15,156 nucleotides of DNA, from the NCBI GenBank assembly GCA_964437615.1, contig CAYTHL010000028.1:1-15156 (forward strand). The letters run 5' to 3'. Both the position numbers and the translations under genes were made by a program. A model generated the notes under the pieces. The model had not been told where the DNA came from, made no database searches, and saw only the letters and a program-made list of their open reading frames with translations. How positions within the stretch are numbered: the stretch's first letter is position 1; each line of letters begins with the position of its first letter. This stretch comes from RGIG4790 sp964437615. Its GTDB lineage: Bacteria > Bacillota > Clostridia > Christensenellales > UBA1242. This document shows positions 1 through 6,619 of the stretch, piece after piece.

Positions 1-57
1 TTTACTAAATCGTAAATGACTGAAGTGCAGCCCCCAGCGACGCCGTTATGCACAAAT
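1..57 (-). repeat. Dispersed repeat copy downstream of rplI (degenerate, cut by window edge)
   Basis: This stretch, 15 bp beyond the rplI stop, resembles the modules beside prfB and nusG. It has a GTAAATGA core at 12-19, then a GC-rich part, then GACGCCGTTATG near 39-50, compared with GACGCAGTTATTG at the prfB copy. The match is partial and the element is cut by the window edge. Its placement directly 3' of a minus-strand gene is the same as for the other copies. No function is known; membership of the family is inferred from shared words and spacing. Confidence 0.5.
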
Positions 58-71
58 TAATGCACAAAAAA

Positions 72-512
72 CTATTTGGGTTCGACGCAAAGCTTAACCC
101 TCGCCACAACACCCTTGTATAGCTTAATAGATAGGTCGTACACACCAACGCGCTTGATTGTTTCTAGTTCTATTTGTTTGCGGTCTATTTTGTAACCTAG
201 GTTGGCAAGTTCGGCCTCTACTTGAGCTGCCGACACCGACCCGAAAGCCTTGCCGCTTTTGCCCACATCTAGTTTGACGGTGATAGACAGTTCTTGCAAC
301 TTTTTTGCAAGCGCTTTAGCTTCGGCCGTTTCGGCGCTAATGCGGTCTGCCTCGGCTTTTTTGCGTGCGTTATTAATATTTAGGTTGCCCGCGTTTGCTG
401 GAACAGCCAACCCGTTTTTAAAAAGATAGTTGTTGGCATAACCGTCAGAAACATTAATTACGTCGCCGCGCTTGCCTTGGCTTTTTACATCAGCCGTTAA
501 AATAACCTTCAT
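72..512 (-). CDS. rplI: 50S ribosomal protein L9
   Basis: This is bacterial ribosomal protein L9, a 23S rRNA-binding protein of the large subunit. Its two globular domains are joined by a long helix. The 146-residue length is typical. The N-terminus MKVILTADVKSQGKRGDVINV, followed by the GYANNYLF segment near residue 25, is the L9 signature. A charged Ala/Lys/Glu-rich connecting helix follows at roughly 45-75, then the C-terminal domain with KSGKAFGSVSAAQV. The start is fixed by AAGGAG eight bases upstream of the ATG. A strong sigma-A promoter lies right before it, so the gene is probably transcribed alone. Its usual neighbours rpsR, ssb or dnaB are not in view. A repeat element begins 15 bp beyond the stop. 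Confidence 0.97.
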   Translation of the reverse strand: MKVILTADVKSQGKRGDVINVSDGYANNYLFKNGLAVPANAGNLNINNARKKAEADRISAETAEAKALAKKLQELSITVKLDVGKSGKAFGSVSAAQVEAELANLGYKIDRKQIELETIKRVGVYDLSIKLYKGVVARVKLCVEPK

Positions 513-532
513 AAGTTAATCTCCTTGAAAAA

Positions 533-561
533 ATAATAGCAAATTTTTGCCATGCTGTCAA
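533..561 (-). promoter_or_regulatory. Sigma-A promoter of rplI
   Basis: On the minus strand, a perfect TTGACA (561-556) lies 17 bp before TATTAT (538-533), and a TGC gives an extended -10. The predicted start near 526 falls on the first base of the AAGGAG ribosome binding site, giving a leader of only about 14 nt. Confidence 0.8.
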
Positions 562-747
562 TTATTAACTTATATAATTTAGCATTTTGCATTTTATAGA
601 AAGTATAAACGCCAATAAACTATGCAACTAACATGTATTTATTTTTTATAATTTGTAAAAAATAAAATAAAGAGTTAATAATGCTTCATTTATCTAGTTT
701 CTGGACTTTGGCAAGAAGTTTGGATTAAGAGAAGTGAGCAAAGTTAT

Positions 748-1230
748 TTGACTGCCCAGAGTTTAAATGGGTACCCAACAAAAATTTTATTAAAAGTTTT
801 GTTGGGAGAGGAGGTGCCACGCCAAGCACCAAGGGTTTGCCCTTATGGCAAAACCGACGACGAGGCGTTGGTACCAACGAGCAAATGTTCTTGCGAGCGC
901 ACTATTAACCAAAATCCTTGCCAAAGGAATGTTATGTATGATCTCAAATGCCGCCGAGAAGGCTGCCAATTTAATCAAAACTGCTGTTGCACAGCAAAAA
1001 AAATAACAGTGGGCAAAACTGCCAACTGTCAAAGTTATGTACCTAGCGAAGACTATCACAAAAAAGAAAAGAGCAAACTAAAACAGAGGGCGCTAAGATG
1101 TACAACCATGGTGGACTGCAAAGCTACTGGCTGTATTTTTAACACTGCCGGCAAGTGCATAGCCAACGGCATAACAGTGGAAACGCTAGATAATAACGAA
1201 CCTGAATGCTGCACAATTAAACTAAAATAA
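748..1230 (+). CDS. Cysteine-rich protein with two DUF1540-like domains
   Basis: This 160-residue protein has 16 cysteines. Two segments match the small DUF1540 pattern (Cys, NC or GC, YN/FN, C, A, I-V): one around residues 65-88 (KCRREGCQF...CTAKKITV) and one around 115-145 (RCTTMVDC...GCIF...KCIANGITV). DUF1540 domains are common in Clostridia and Bacilli; their role is uncertain and metal binding through the cysteines is only presumed. Four more cysteines (31, 47, 49, 58) precede the first domain. No ATG fits the N-terminus: TTG at 748 is the only plausible start after the in-frame stop at 679, and its ribosome binding site (GAGAAGTGAG) is poor. It is convergent with the next gene, with 12 bp between the stops. 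The family call is fairly firm, the start less so. Confidence 0.7.
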   Translation: MTAQSLNGYPTKILLKVLLGEEVPRQAPRVCPYGKTDDEALVPTSKCSCERTINQNPCQRNVMYDLKCRREGCQFNQNCCCTAKKITVGKTANCQSYVPSEDYHKKEKSKLKQRALRCTTMVDCKATGCIFNTAGKCIANGITVETLDNNEPECCTIKLK

Positions 1231-1242
1231 AACTAGTAAAAA

Positions 1243-1935
1243 TTAATTGCCTAGGTAATATTCCATATAAGGAGTTGCTTTGTCATAGTTGTCTTTGCTA
1301 GAAAGCACAACTCTAATTATGGCGGATTTTTCTGTATTATTAAATGTTTTTAGTACCCTATCTTCTATCTGCTGCAAGATTGATAGGTTTTTGCCATAAT
1401 CGGCGTCTTCAAAAACAGGAGCTGTGCCCAAATATTCTATACTAAAACAATCCATAATGTTTGTCTTGCCCAATTTGCAATCCTGTGCATTTGCCCACAT
1501 AAAAGGCCTACCACCTATGGTTATTACATCTACGTCGGCCTCGGCTTGGCGCCAGCCGCCGCCGTCTACAAATACGCATTTACCTTTGTTATGATGCACA
1601 AAATTTTTAAATGGAATAACTTTTGCCGATTTTACATAACTAGAATTTTTGTTATAGGCAAGCTTAATTCCAGCAATCAAACCCCGCTCATCACTACTAG
1701 GAAGTGGCAACATGTAGCCACAATCATTGGCAGCCCACATGTTGCCTTTAATATTTAAATCTTTATTTCGCAGCGCAAAAGAGTCGCCATAAAGGGCAAA
1801 CGGGTCGTCAATGTCTTGGGGCATAAGGTCTGCTGCAAACTGATGCTTTATTGCTATAAATGTGCTATAATATTTTTGATAGTCACCGCAACTTGGCAAA
1901 AATACTCTTACAACAATATCATTACTCTTGGGCAT
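1243..1935 (-). CDS. Conserved-looking hypothetical protein, 230 aa
   Basis: I do not recognise this protein. It looks soluble, with no signal peptide or membrane helix. It is rich in aromatic and acidic residues and contains a GGGW motif near residue 125 (VDGGGWRQAEADVDV) followed by IGGRPFMWANAQDC. The coding signal is good: AAAGGAGAATGAT before the ATG fixes the start and a consensus promoter precedes it. It lies immediately downstream of rplL, where rpoB is expected in most Firmicutes, but the rplL terminator and its own promoter separate it from the ribosomal operon. No function is assigned. Confidence 0.75.
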   Translation of the reverse strand: MPKSNDIVVRVFLPSCGDYQKYYSTFIAIKHQFAADLMPQDIDDPFALYGDSFALRNKDLNIKGNMWAANDCGYMLPLPSSDERGLIAGIKLAYNKNSSYVKSAKVIPFKNFVHHNKGKCVFVDGGGWRQAEADVDVITIGGRPFMWANAQDCKLGKTNIMDCFSIEYLGTAPVFEDADYGKNLSILQQIEDRVLKTFNNTEKSAIIRVVLSSKDNYDKATPYMEYYLGN

Positions 1936-1957
1936 ATCATTCTCCTTTTACAAATTT

Positions 1958-1986
1958 AGTTTATATCATAAAGCGTATTTTGTCAA
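1958..1986 (-). promoter_or_regulatory. Promoter of the 230-aa gene
   Basis: On the minus strand, TTGACA (1986-1981) is 17 bp from TAAACT (1963-1958). The predicted start lies about 15-20 bp before the AAAGGAG site. Confidence 0.6.
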
Positions 1987-2023
1987 TAATAAAACTTGCG
2001 CCACAAATTTTGTTTTTGCAAGC

Positions 2024-2057
2024 AAAAAGGCCATTTTTTTGCCAAGATGACCTTTTT
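2024..2057 (-). terminator. Intrinsic terminator of rplJ-rplL
   Basis: On the minus strand, AAAAAGGTCAT pairs with ATGGCCTTTTT (11 bp, one G-U) around a 12-nt loop, ending in a U run. It lies 33 bp beyond the rplL stop, so the operon ends here instead of running into rpoB. Confidence 0.8.
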
Positions 2058-2090
2058 AAAACTTCACACTTAGTTTTTTTGATTGCTTTA

Positions 2091-2462
2091 CTATTTAAGT
2101 TCTACAACTGCACCAGCAGCTTTAAACTTCTCTACCATTTCGTTAGCAGCTTCTTTAGAAACGTTCTCTTTGATAGTGCTTGGAGCATTATCTGCCATAG
2201 CCTTAGACTCTGCAAGGCCAAGACCTGTAATATCTCTAATAACTCTGATAACGTCAATTTTCTTTGCGCCAACCTCTTTAAGAACAACTGTAAACTCTGT
2301 CTTCTCTTCTTCGACAGGAGCAGCTGCACCACCGGCAGCAGGAGCAGCAACTGCCATAGCAGCAGCGCTAACGCCAAATTCTTCTTCTATAGCCTTAACA
2401 AGCTCGTTAAGTTCCATAACAGAAGCACCTTTAATTTCTTCGATGATTTTGTTTTTATCCAT
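2091..2462 (-). CDS. rplL: 50S ribosomal protein L7/L12
   Basis: This is the L12 stalk protein, which recruits and stimulates translational GTPases. Two or three dimers sit on L10. At 123 residues it has the standard architecture. The N-terminal dimerisation domain (about 1-30, ELNELVKAIEEEFGV) is followed by an Ala/Pro/Gly hinge (about 33-50, AAAMAVAAPAAGGAAAPVEE). The C-terminal factor-binding domain (about 53-123) contains KTEFTVVLKEVGAKKIDVIRVIR, then GLGLAESKAMADNAP. An AAAGGAG site precedes the ATG. It is 42 bp downstream of rplJ, in the same operon, and is followed by an intrinsic terminator. Confidence 0.98.
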   Translation of the reverse strand: MDKNKIIEEIKGASVMELNELVKAIEEEFGVSAAAMAVAAPAAGGAAAPVEEEKTEFTVVLKEVGAKKIDVIRVIRDITGLGLAESKAMADNAPSTIKENVSKEAANEMVEKFKAAGAVVELK

Positions 2463-2504
2463 TTTTTTGTTTCTCCTTTTAATTTTTTTGTTTTTTAAAA
2501 TAAA

Positions 2505-2993
2505 TTAAGCTCTTTGTTTAGCCACTTCGCTAATAGCAACAGCCAGTGAGCGCATAGGGCTTGTAAGCAACCCAAGTAATTGCGCAACCAAAACTTCTTT
2601 TGACGGAACTTTACTTAATGCTTCCATTTGGGCTTGGTTATAGTACTTGCCTTCTACCCAGCCAGATTTAACTTTAAGTACCTTGTATTTTGCGGCACCG
2701 TCAACGGCAATCTTGGCAGGAATTATTGCATCGCTAGCATGAAAAGCCACAGCTGTTGTGCCTTCTAGGTCGGCATCTGGAAAATTTATGCCAAGTTCGT
2801 TAAAGGCAATTTTTAAAAGACGGTTTTTGTAAACTTTATATACGGCACCGGCTTCACGATAAGCATTTCTTAACTCGCTAACCTGCTCTACTGTTAAGCC
2901 CTTGTAATCTACAAGAACAATGCTAGCAGCACCAGCGGCATGGCTTTTGATTTCTTCAACAAGTAGCTTTTTGTTCTCAAAATTTGCAGACAT
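2505..2993 (-). CDS. rplJ: 50S ribosomal protein L10
   Basis: L10 anchors the L12 dimers to the ribosome, and in many bacteria the L10-L12 complex represses its own mRNA. At 162 residues it is of normal length. The N-terminal rRNA-binding domain includes VDYKGLTVEQVSELRNAYRE (about 28-48) and KVYKNRLLKIAF. The C-terminal helix (LLGLLTSPMRSLAVAISEVAK) is the L12-docking part. The start is set by AAAGGGAGG upstream of the ATG. An L10 leader RNA, an attenuator and a consensus promoter all precede it, so rplJ-rplL is an independent transcription unit here. Confidence 0.98.
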   Translation of the reverse strand: MSANFENKKLLVEEIKSHAAGAASIVLVDYKGLTVEQVSELRNAYREAGAVYKVYKNRLLKIAFNELGINFPDADLEGTTAVAFHASDAIIPAKIAVDGAAKYKVLKVKSGWVEGKYYNQAQMEALSKVPSKEVLVAQLLGLLTSPMRSLAVAISEVAKQRA

Positions 2994-3029
2994 GTGTATT
3001 CCTCCCTTTTATTTAGTGTGAAGATAAAT

Positions 3030-3065
3030 AAAAAATCCTTGCAAACGCCAAACTGCGAGCAAGGA
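3030..3065 (-). terminator. Attenuator (intrinsic terminator) in the rplJ leader
   Basis: On the minus strand, TCCTTGC (3065-3059) pairs with GCAAGGA (3042-3036), seven base pairs with a 16-nt loop, followed directly by a run of Us. It lies between the L10 leader and the rplJ start, so it must be bypassed for the operon to be expressed. The loop contains TTTGGCG, which is complementary to CGCCAAA at the 5' edge of the L10 leader (3131-3125). Confidence 0.8.
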
Positions 3066-3067
3066 GA

Positions 3068-3135
3068 AGATTTCACTTTGCATCACACCTCGGTAAGATA
3101 TTAAGGGCAAGCCCACTTACTGTCTTTGGCGAGAA
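3068..3135 (-). promoter_or_regulatory. Ribosomal protein L10 leader RNA
   Basis: The minus-strand sequence carries the hallmarks of the Firmicute L10 leader. These are AGACAGTAAG paired through GTAAG/CTTAC with TTAATATCTTACCGAGGTG, a short GGGC/GCCC hairpin between them, and the conserved CCGAGG. In the known family the L10-L12 complex binds this kink-turn region to control rplJ-rplL. The promoter start site falls about 15 bp upstream and the attenuator directly follows. Confidence 0.85.
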
Positions 3136-3156
3136 AAATATTTTATTTACATAGTA

Positions 3157-3184
3157 ATTATACACAAAAAACTGGCGTTGTCAA
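3157..3184 (-). promoter_or_regulatory. Sigma-A promoter of rplJ-rplL
   Basis: On the minus strand, both boxes are perfect: TTGACA (3184-3179) and TATAAT (3162-3157), with 16 bp between them. The predicted start is near 3150, just before the L10 leader. Confidence 0.85.
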
Positions 3185-3441
3185 CCACTTTTTTGCAAAA
3201 AGTCAATCTTTTACAACTTATTTTTGCCAAATTTTAATGGCATTTAAATTTTAGCAAAAATATCTACTTATGGTATTGTTTATATATAAAAATAGTTATA
3301 AGCACCATTTACATTTTGCTTGATAGCAGTTTAAATGATACTTTTAATAAAGCGGCAGATAGGGTTTACCATTGTAATGTATATTGTTTTTGCTGTAGCC
3401 ACAGTGCCAATGTAAAGCATAAAAAAATAATTTTAACCAAT
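3185..3441. other. AT-rich intergenic stretch, no feature seen
   Basis: Between the rplJ promoter and the terminator of the next gene there are about 257 bp of AT-rich sequence. I see no open frame with a ribosome binding site, no RNA fold and no repeat shared with the rest of the window. Confidence 0.5.
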
Positions 3442-3472
3442 AAAAAAGTCTAGCGCAATGCTAGACTTTTTT
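3442..3472 (-). terminator. Strong, symmetrical intrinsic terminator
   Basis: AAAAAAGTCTAGC and GCTAGACTTTTTT form a perfect 13-bp inverted repeat around a GCAAT loop. It is 11 bp beyond the stop of the minus-strand membrane gene. Because both flanks are A/T runs it could work on either strand. Confidence 0.9.
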
Positions 3473-3483
3473 GTTTAACTAAA

Positions 3484-3999
3484 CTATTTATTGCTTTTAA
3501 GTTTTTTGTAAGTAATTTGACGAATTATTGCCCATGCAATGTCTACTGCAAGTAGTAGTACAAAGATAATAACAGCAACAATTACGCCATACTCTACTGA
3601 GTAAAGTGTAGTTCCCATGTCTGTGTTCATTAGCCCGCAGAAAGAGTTAACTCCGCCAAATGCAACAAATGCAAATACAGTTGTTAGTGCAAGTAGCCCT
3701 AAGATAACCCATTCTGGCCAGTCGCGTCTAATTTTTAGCACTTTAAGGTCTATAAGCAGTTTAACAACGCAGAACAAAACTGTTAGGCTAAGCAAAACTA
3801 TTAGTGCAATAACGCCAGTCTTTGCCATGTTATACGAAGATAGATACTTGCCGGTAAGTGCCGATGTGTCTTCGGTTAAAATGCGGTAACCAGTAAAGGT
3901 TTCGTTAGCAACCGAAATTGTGAAGAATGGCGAGCCCAAAAATACAAAGCCAAGCAAACTAGACAAAAATGCAATTGTTGTAGAAATATGTCTTCTCAT
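3484..3999 (-). CDS. Four-helix integral membrane protein, unknown function
   Basis: This 171-residue protein has four clear hydrophobic segments at about 8-26, 62-83, 97-117 and 136-158. The N-terminus and C-terminus are both basic (MRRH; ITYKKLKSNK), which suggests both ends are cytoplasmic. The loop between helices 1 and 2 is the longest, about 35 residues. No catalytic motif is visible and I do not recognise the family. TAGGAGGAAAATTT before the ATG fixes the start. It sits alone between a repeat-filled region and its own terminator, separating rplA from rplJ, which are normally adjacent. Confidence 0.8.
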   Translation of the reverse strand: MRRHISTTIAFLSSLLGFVFLGSPFFTISVANETFTGYRILTEDTSALTGKYLSSYNMAKTGVIALIVLLSLTVLFCVVKLLIDLKVLKIRRDWPEWVILGLLALTTVFAFVAFGGVNSFCGLMNTDMGTTLYSVEYGVIVAVIIFVLLLAVDIAWAIIRQITYKKLKSNK

Positions 4000-4024
4000 A
4001 AATTTTCCTCCTAAAATTATTATA

Positions 4025-4053
4025 TTTATATTAGCACCATTCTAGTTAAACAA
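4025..4053 (-). promoter_or_regulatory. Possible promoter of the four-helix membrane protein
   Basis: On the minus strand, TTGTTT (4053-4048) is 17 bp from TATAAA (4030-4025). The -10 is good and the -35 is weak. A second TATAAT overlaps just downstream without a clear -35. Confidence 0.4.
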
Positions 4054-4189
4054 GCAACCAAATTTAACTATTTTTTTAAAATTTTATTAGCAGTAAGTAA
4101 ATTTGGTTTGTTGTAATTTGCCATTTGAGCCAAAAAGAGGATACCATTCCATAAATACAACCAGTTTTTATTTAAAACAAGAAACTTTT

Positions 4190-4705
4190 TTATAAAGTTG
4201 CTAAGCGTCTAGATGTTTTTGCGCAGATTTTTGATAAAGAACAAGAAAGGCGGGCTATTATCAGCCCCGATTTTAGTTGTTACCTAATTGGCCTATAAAA
4301 AATGCCAAGAAATGGGTTTTTGAGGAAAGTTTGGAACAAGAACAAGGAGCAAATAAAAAATGGGACAGGAGTTTAATATTGCCTAAATGACTGTTCCATT
4401 TGTTTTACCTACTTTTATCAATATATAACCAGATATTTTTGCGCAGATTTTTAATAAAGAACAAGAAAGGCGGGCTATTATCTGCCCCGATTTTAGTTGT
4501 TACCTAATTGGCCTATAAAAAATGCCAAGAAATGGGTTTTTGAGGGAAGTTTGGAACAAATAACTTTACTATAAAGTTGCCAAGCATCTAGAAGTTTTTG
4601 CGCAGATTTTTGATAAAGAACAAGAAAGGCAAGCTATTATCAGCCCCGATTTTAGTTGTTGCCTAAATGAGGGGTTGTAATAGCCTGCCTGCCGCAGTTA
4701 TTTAC
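4190..4705 (-). repeat. Three diverged copies of a ~100-150 bp repeat downstream of rplA
   Basis: Three copies of a block share GCGCAGATTTTT, then AAAGAACAAGAAAGGC, then GCCCCGATTTTAGTTGTT: about 4190-4340, 4433-4560 and 4569-4671. Copies 1 and 2 also share a distal part with a TTGGC/GCCAA inverted repeat, ending in AGTTTGGAACAA. Copies 1 and 3 share a proximal part, TATAAAGTTGC. The block closes with CCTAAATGA (4661-4669) and a GCCGCAGTTATT module near 4691, 18 bp before the rplA stop. This explains most of the 700-bp gap between rplA and the membrane gene. None of it has a supported open frame. Confidence 0.8.
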
Positions 4706-4722
4706 AAAAAGATGCGCAAAAA

Positions 4723-5403
4723 CTAGGCGCGGACTTTGATGCCAGGCCCCATAGTACTAGCCACAGAAACACTGCGGAAATAAATTCCTTTGGCAGCTTG
4801 TGGCTTTGCTTTTAAAAGCGCATCCATTACAGAATTGTAGTTTTCTTGCAATTTGGCAACGCCAAAACTCTTTTTGCCAATTACAACGTGGATAATACCG
4901 AATTTGTCTAGACGATATTCTACTTTACCAGCTTTTATATCTTTGATAGCCTTTGCAACATCTGGAGTAACCGTGCCACTCTTTGGGTTAGGCATTAAGC
5001 CTCTAGGCCCAAGAATACGAGCAATTCTACCAACCAAGCCCATCATATCTGGGGTGGTGATGCAGGCATCAAAATCTAGCCAGTTTTCTTTTTGAATTTT
5101 TTCAATCATGTCTTCGGCACCAACAAAGTCTGCGCCATTTGCTTTTGCAATGTCTGCCTTGTCGCCCTTAGCGATAACCAAAACTTTTACGCTTTTACCA
5201 GTTCCGTTTGGTAATACCACGCTACCGCGAACTTGCTGGTCTGCATTTTTTGGGTCTACGCCAAGTTTTACATGAAGTTCGATAGTTTCATCAAACTTTG
5301 CCGTTGATGTTTCTATTGCAAGGTTAAGAGCATCAGCAACATCATACATTTTGCTGTGTTCTATTTTGCTTGCAGCTTCTACATACTTTTTACCGTGTTT
5401 CAT
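4723..5403 (-). CDS. rplA: 50S ribosomal protein L1
   Basis: L1 forms the mobile L1 stalk that helps release deacylated tRNA from the E site, and in many bacteria it represses the rplK-rplA mRNA. At 226 residues it is near the normal 230. Signature segments are LHVKLGVDPKNADQQVRGSV (about 43-62), then the domain with GLVGRIARILGPRGLMPNPKSGTV, then VEYRLDKFGIIHVVIGKKSF. The start is set by AGGGAGGAGAGCAT before the ATG. It follows rplK by 13 bp in the same transcript. The 3' end abuts a repeat cluster, and no intrinsic terminator is visible there. Confidence 0.98.
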   Translation of the reverse strand: MKHGKKYVEAASKIEHSKMYDVADALNLAIETSTAKFDETIELHVKLGVDPKNADQQVRGSVVLPNGTGKSVKVLVIAKGDKADIAKANGADFVGAEDMIEKIQKENWLDFDACITTPDMMGLVGRIARILGPRGLMPNPKSGTVTPDVAKAIKDIKAGKVEYRLDKFGIIHVVIGKKSFGVAKLQENYNSVMDALLKAKPQAAKGIYFRSVSVASTMGPGIKVRA

Positions 5404-5416
5404 ATGCTCTCCTCCC

Positions 5417-5848
5417 TTACTCTTCTACCGTAACGCCCATGCTGCGAGCTGTGCCTTTAACCATGCTAATTGCTGCCTCTAAGCTTGCTGCGTTAAGGTC
5501 TGGCATTTTGGTTTTAGCAATTTCCTCTACCTGAGCTTTGGTAAGTTTGCCGACTTTTTCTCTGTTTGGCTTGCCACTTGCATGCTCTAAGCCTAAAGCC
5601 TTTTTAATTAGCACTGCAACTGGTGGAGTCTTTAACTCGAAAGTAAAAGACCTGTCTGCATAGATAGTCATTACAACTGGGATAATTAGCCCAGCTTGTG
5701 ATGCTGTCTTTTCGTTGAATTCCTTAACAAACATGCCAAGGTTGATGCCAAAAGGTCCTAACCTAGAACCAACTGGCGGAGCTGCCGTTGCCTTACCTGC
5801 AGGAAGCTGCAATTTGACAACTGCTGTAATTTTTTTGACTGGTGCCAT
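5417..5848 (-). CDS. rplK: 50S ribosomal protein L11
   Basis: L11 forms the GTPase-associated centre with 23S rRNA and L10, and is needed for stringent-response sensing by RelA in known systems. The protein is 143 residues when started at the ATG at 5848, which gives the standard N-terminus MAPVKKITAVVKLQLPAGKA followed by PPVGSRLGPFGINLGMFVKEFN. AAAGGAGAACAAT lies directly before this ATG. The open frame extends 23 codons further upstream, but that part overlaps an RNA hairpin and has no L11 similarity. An L1-type operator hairpin lies in the leader, which agrees with autoregulation of rplK-rplA. Confidence 0.97.
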   Translation of the reverse strand: MAPVKKITAVVKLQLPAGKATAAPPVGSRLGPFGINLGMFVKEFNEKTASQAGLIIPVVMTIYADRSFTFELKTPPVAVLIKKALGLEHASGKPNREKVGKLTKAQVEEIAKTKMPDLNAASLEAAISMVKGTARSMGVTVEE

Positions 5849-5878
5849 ATTGTTCTCCTTTGTGCCACTGGGCACAAC

Positions 5879-5917
5879 GTGGTTTAATTGATGCGTTAAA
5901 AATTTCACATCTCCCAC
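5879..5917 (-). promoter_or_regulatory. L1 operator-like hairpin in the rplK leader
   Basis: On the minus strand, GTGG (5917-5914) pairs with CCAC (5882-5879). Inside, GATGTG (5911-5906) pairs with CGCATC (5895-5890, one G-U), with an asymmetric internal loop of GA opposite AATTAAA. A GTGGGAGA strand with this kind of lopsided internal loop resembles the L1-binding motif of L1 operators and of 23S rRNA. It ends 30 bp before the rplK start. A second small hairpin, GTGCC/GGCAC (5861-5874), lies next to the ribosome binding site. Confidence 0.6.
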
Positions 5918-5965
5918 AACTATATATTACCACCGGTAGTCAGCCGATAATAACCTTGTTTATTT

Positions 5966-5985
5966 GATTGCGTTTAGCCGCAATC
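5966..5985. other. 7-bp perfect hairpin without U run
   Basis: GATTGCG and CGCAATC form a perfect inverted repeat around a 6-nt loop in the nusG-rplK gap. Neither flank has a T run, so it is not a canonical terminator. It may be an mRNA processing or stability element; the role is unknown. Confidence 0.5.
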
Positions 5986-6021
5986 ATATTTGCTAACTAG
6001 CAACTTGTTTGGGTTCTCTGT

Positions 6022-6067
6022 CTGTAAATGAGTGCTGCGGCAAGCGCCCACGGGCGCCGCTATAAAC
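6022..6067 (-). repeat. Dispersed repeat copy downstream of nusG
   Basis: The sequence CTGTAAATGAGTGCTGCGGC, then AAGCGCCC, closely follows the prfB copy (GCGTAAATGAGTGTTGCGGC, then AAGCGCCC). In the transcript it folds as GCGCC/GGCGC inside GCGG/CCGC. It begins 10 bp beyond the nusG stop. No U run follows, so a terminator role is not supported. Confidence 0.65.
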
Positions 6068-6077
6068 AAAAAGACAA

Positions 6078-6602
6078 TTAAATTACCTCTATTTGGTCAA
6101 AATCTAACTCAACAGGCGTAGGCCTTCCAAACATCTCTACACTTACGCGGCACTTTTGAGCCTCGGCATCTACTGCCAAAACTTCGCCAACAAAGCCTTC
6201 GAGTGGGCCTGAGATAACTTTTATTTTGTCGCCAACCGATACTTTTATATCTAGTACAACTTTTTCTAGACGCATGCGCCTAATTTCCTCATCGGTAAGC
6301 GGCAAAGGTCTGCCGGCTGGGCCGACAAAACCAGTAACGCCACGCGTGTTTACAATGCTATGCCACAAGGTATCTCTATAACGCATTTTTAATAGCACAT
6401 AGCACGGAAACATTTTGCGTTGAACAACTTTCTTTTTGCCATTTTTTTCTTCTATTACGTCTTCCATAGGAATACGCACTTCCAAAATGTCATCTTGCAA
6501 ACCGTTTTTTTCTACCAGTTTGTTGATGCCGTCCACTACCATGGTTTCGTACCCGGTAAAGGTGTGGATAATATACCACTTTGCTTCTTCTTTTTCTGCC
6601 AT
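6078..6602 (-). CDS. nusG: Transcription termination/antitermination factor NusG
   Basis: NusG binds the RNA polymerase clamp and modulates pausing, termination and, in some bacteria, coupling to translation. At 174 residues it has the usual two domains. The NGN domain (about 7-120) starts with KWYIIHTFTGYE and contains FPCYVLLKMRY and VRGVTGFVGP-like sequence (NTRGVTGFVGPAGRPLPL). The C-terminal KOW domain (about 125-174) has VGDKIKVISGPLEGFVGEVLAVD. AAAAGGAAG precedes the ATG. It follows secE by 17 bp, the classic secE-nusG arrangement. A copy of the dispersed repeat begins about 10 bp beyond its stop. Confidence 0.98.
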   Translation of the reverse strand: MAEKEEAKWYIIHTFTGYETMVVDGINKLVEKNGLQDDILEVRIPMEDVIEEKNGKKKVVQRKMFPCYVLLKMRYRDTLWHSIVNTRGVTGFVGPAGRPLPLTDEEIRRMRLEKVVLDIKVSVGDKIKVISGPLEGFVGEVLAVDAEAQKCRVSVEMFGRPTPVELDFDQIEVI

Positions 6603-6619
6603 AAACCTACTTCCTTTTA

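Noticed and set aside
2310..2316. TTCGACA Spo0A-type box within rplL
   Set aside because: It is a single copy inside conserved coding sequence, and about two such matches are expected by chance in the window.
1860..2508. Long plus-strand frames opposite rplL
   Set aside because: They are antisense shadows of rplL and its leader. The minus strand has full L7/L12 similarity.
5849..5917. 23-codon N-terminal extension of rplK
   Set aside because: It has no L11 similarity and covers the L1-like hairpin. The ATG at 5848 has a good ribosome binding site and the canonical N-terminus.
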